From JBBSVE01 sp038233815 (GTDB lineage Bacteria; Pseudomonadota; Alphaproteobacteria; Rhodobacterales; Rhodobacteraceae): a stretch of DNA of 6,121 nucleotides. The stretch spans positions 1 through 6,121 of the forward strand of contig JBBSVE010000172.1 in assembly GCA_038233815.1 (NCBI GenBank). Reading direction: 5' to 3'. Positions 5,312 through 6,121 of this stretch are shown here, one piece after another. The position numbers and the translations under genes are program-made. Under the pieces are notes generated by a model. The model worked only from the letters and a program-made list of their open reading frames with translations, ran no database searches and had not been told where the DNA came from. Each line of letters starts with the position of its first letter. The first letter of the stretch is position 1.

Positions 5312-6121
5312 CTAAGCAGCCTTGCGTGAGGCTGGTGCCGATCGCCAGTTCCACGGGAGAAGATCTGGTACGCGGGATGCCGTCATGTCGGGCAGCCGGG
5401 CGAGAACATCGGCGAGCCAGGCCTGTGGGTCGATGTCGTTCATCTTCGCGGTGACGATTAGCGAGTACATGAAGGCGGCGCGGTCGCCGCCGCGTTCGGA
5501 GCCGACGAAGAGCCATGACTTCCGGCCGAGGGCGATACCGCGGAGCGCTCGTTCTGCTGCGTTGTTCGTCAGGCAAATCCGGCCGTCGTCGAGGAACCGG
5601 GTGAAGGCCTGCCACCGGTCCGTCTTGAACATATAGGCGATCGCCTTGGCGACGGGATTATGCTTGGACATCGTGCCGCGTTCGACAAGCAGCCAGTCGT
5701 GAAGCTCCTCGACCAGGGGGCGAACCAGGCGGTGCCGGGCTTCGAGCCGCGACGCCGCATCCATGCCGTTGATGCCGCGCTCGACATCGAAGATCGCATC
5801 GATCCGGGTCACGGCCTCCAGGGCGACGGGCGAGATGTCGTGAGCGGGTTCGCCCTTGCGGACGTTGCCCCTGATGTCGGCGAGTTCGAAGAACATGCGC
5901 CGGGCATGGCTCCAGCACAGCGCGCTGTCGATCGGGCCGGGATCGCGATCGCCGCGATAGAGATCGTTGTAGCCCCCGTGGGCGTCGGCCTGGAGAATGC
6001 CCTGCCATCCGGCGAGGTGTCGGTTGGGGTGTGTCATCTCCCTGTCGCACGAGAAGTGGAACAACGCGGCCGGCGGCGCTCCCCCCGCAAACGGGCGATC
6101 GTCGCGGACATAGGTCCAGAG
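5312..6121 (-). CDS. tnpC: IS66-family transposase (TnpC), C-terminal part
   Basis: The frame is open from the window edge at 6121 to the TAG at 5312-5314, giving 269 residues; the true start is outside. An internal TTG at 6064 is not the start, because homologous sequence (LWTYVRDDRPF) continues upstream of it. The visible part includes LQADAHGGYN, with the second catalytic aspartate at residue 46 of this fragment, and CWSHARRMFFEL (69-80). LTNNAAERALR carries the catalytic glutamate at 190. GRKSWLFVGSERGG (199-212) and the C-terminal LLPWNW (254-259), typical of the IS66 C-terminal domain, follow. The first catalytic aspartate would lie a short way upstream. TnpC performs DDE-type cut-and-join of IS66 ends, normally with help from TnpA and TnpB. 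No frameshift or internal stop is seen. Confidence 0.93.
   Translation of the reverse strand, partial: LWTYVRDDRPFAGGAPPAALFHFSCDREMTHPNRHLAGWQGILQADAHGGYNDLYRGDRDPGPIDSALCWSHARRMFFELADIRGNVRKGEPAHDISPVALEAVTRIDAIFDVERGINGMDAASRLEARHRLVRPLVEELHDWLLVERGTMSKHNPVAKAIAYMFKTDRWQAFTRFLDDGRICLTNNAAERALRGIALGRKSWLFVGSERGGDRAAFMYSLIVTAKMNDIDPQAWLADVLARLPDMTASRVPDLLPWNWRSAPASRKAA

Larger units (their letters stand above)
5288..6121 (-). mobile_element. IS66-family insertion sequence (partial, runs off the window)
   Basis: The element is defined by the terminal repeat at 5288 and the IS66 transposase gene that fills the rest of the window. The remaining transposase N-terminus, any accessory tnpA/tnpB genes and the other terminus lie beyond 6121. 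The coding frame is intact in the visible part, so the copy could be functional. It has inserted beside an older IS5 remnant. Confidence 0.8.

Noticed and set aside
5322..5636. Plus-strand open frame inside the IS66 region
   Set aside because: It is the antisense shadow of the transposase gene, which shows unmistakable family motifs.

Overview
The window is GC-rich Gram-negative chromosome, most likely from an alphaproteobacterium or a relative. Three features suggest this: an outer-membrane type OmpA-like protein, a C-terminal VPxP-type exosortase sorting signal, and IS66- and IS5-family transposase sequences. No rRNA, tRNA or housekeeping gene is present to fix the taxonomy.

Left side (1-1140). 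A few C-terminal codons of an unidentified gene end at 43. A 12-bp perfect palindrome and a T-rich stretch lie between it and a complete secreted protein (161-937). That protein has two tandem pullulanase-type X25 modules and a C-terminal VPxP-CTERM tail, but no catalytic domain. A 203-bp gap without a recognisable gene separates it from the next, convergent gene.

Centre (1141-5016). This is a divergent envelope or export locus. On the minus strand is a 585-residue protein with a Tat-like signal, a short coiled coil and a long glycine- and aspartate-rich beta-repeat region that includes three clear 66-67-residue repeats. About 60 bp away on the plus strand, two overlapping genes (TGATG) encode an OmpA-like peptidoglycan-binding protein and a secreted protein built from two diverged copies of one cysteine-containing domain. 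I recognise only the OmpA domain in this set. The three products share export signals and a shared control region, so a joint cell-envelope role is plausible but not proven.

Right side (5017-6121). This is a mobile-element scar zone. It holds the frameshifted C-terminal remnant of an IS5-family transposase, a short tandem array of the heptamer CTACCGT, and then the terminus and C-terminal two-thirds or so of an IS66-family transposase gene running off the window edge. The probable IS66 terminal inverted repeat starts at 5288, which predicts an 8-bp target duplication at 5280-5287.

The observations most worth following up are the divergent locus with two unrecognised repeat proteins, the stand-alone X25 protein carrying an exosortase tail, and the layered IS remnants with the heptamer array.
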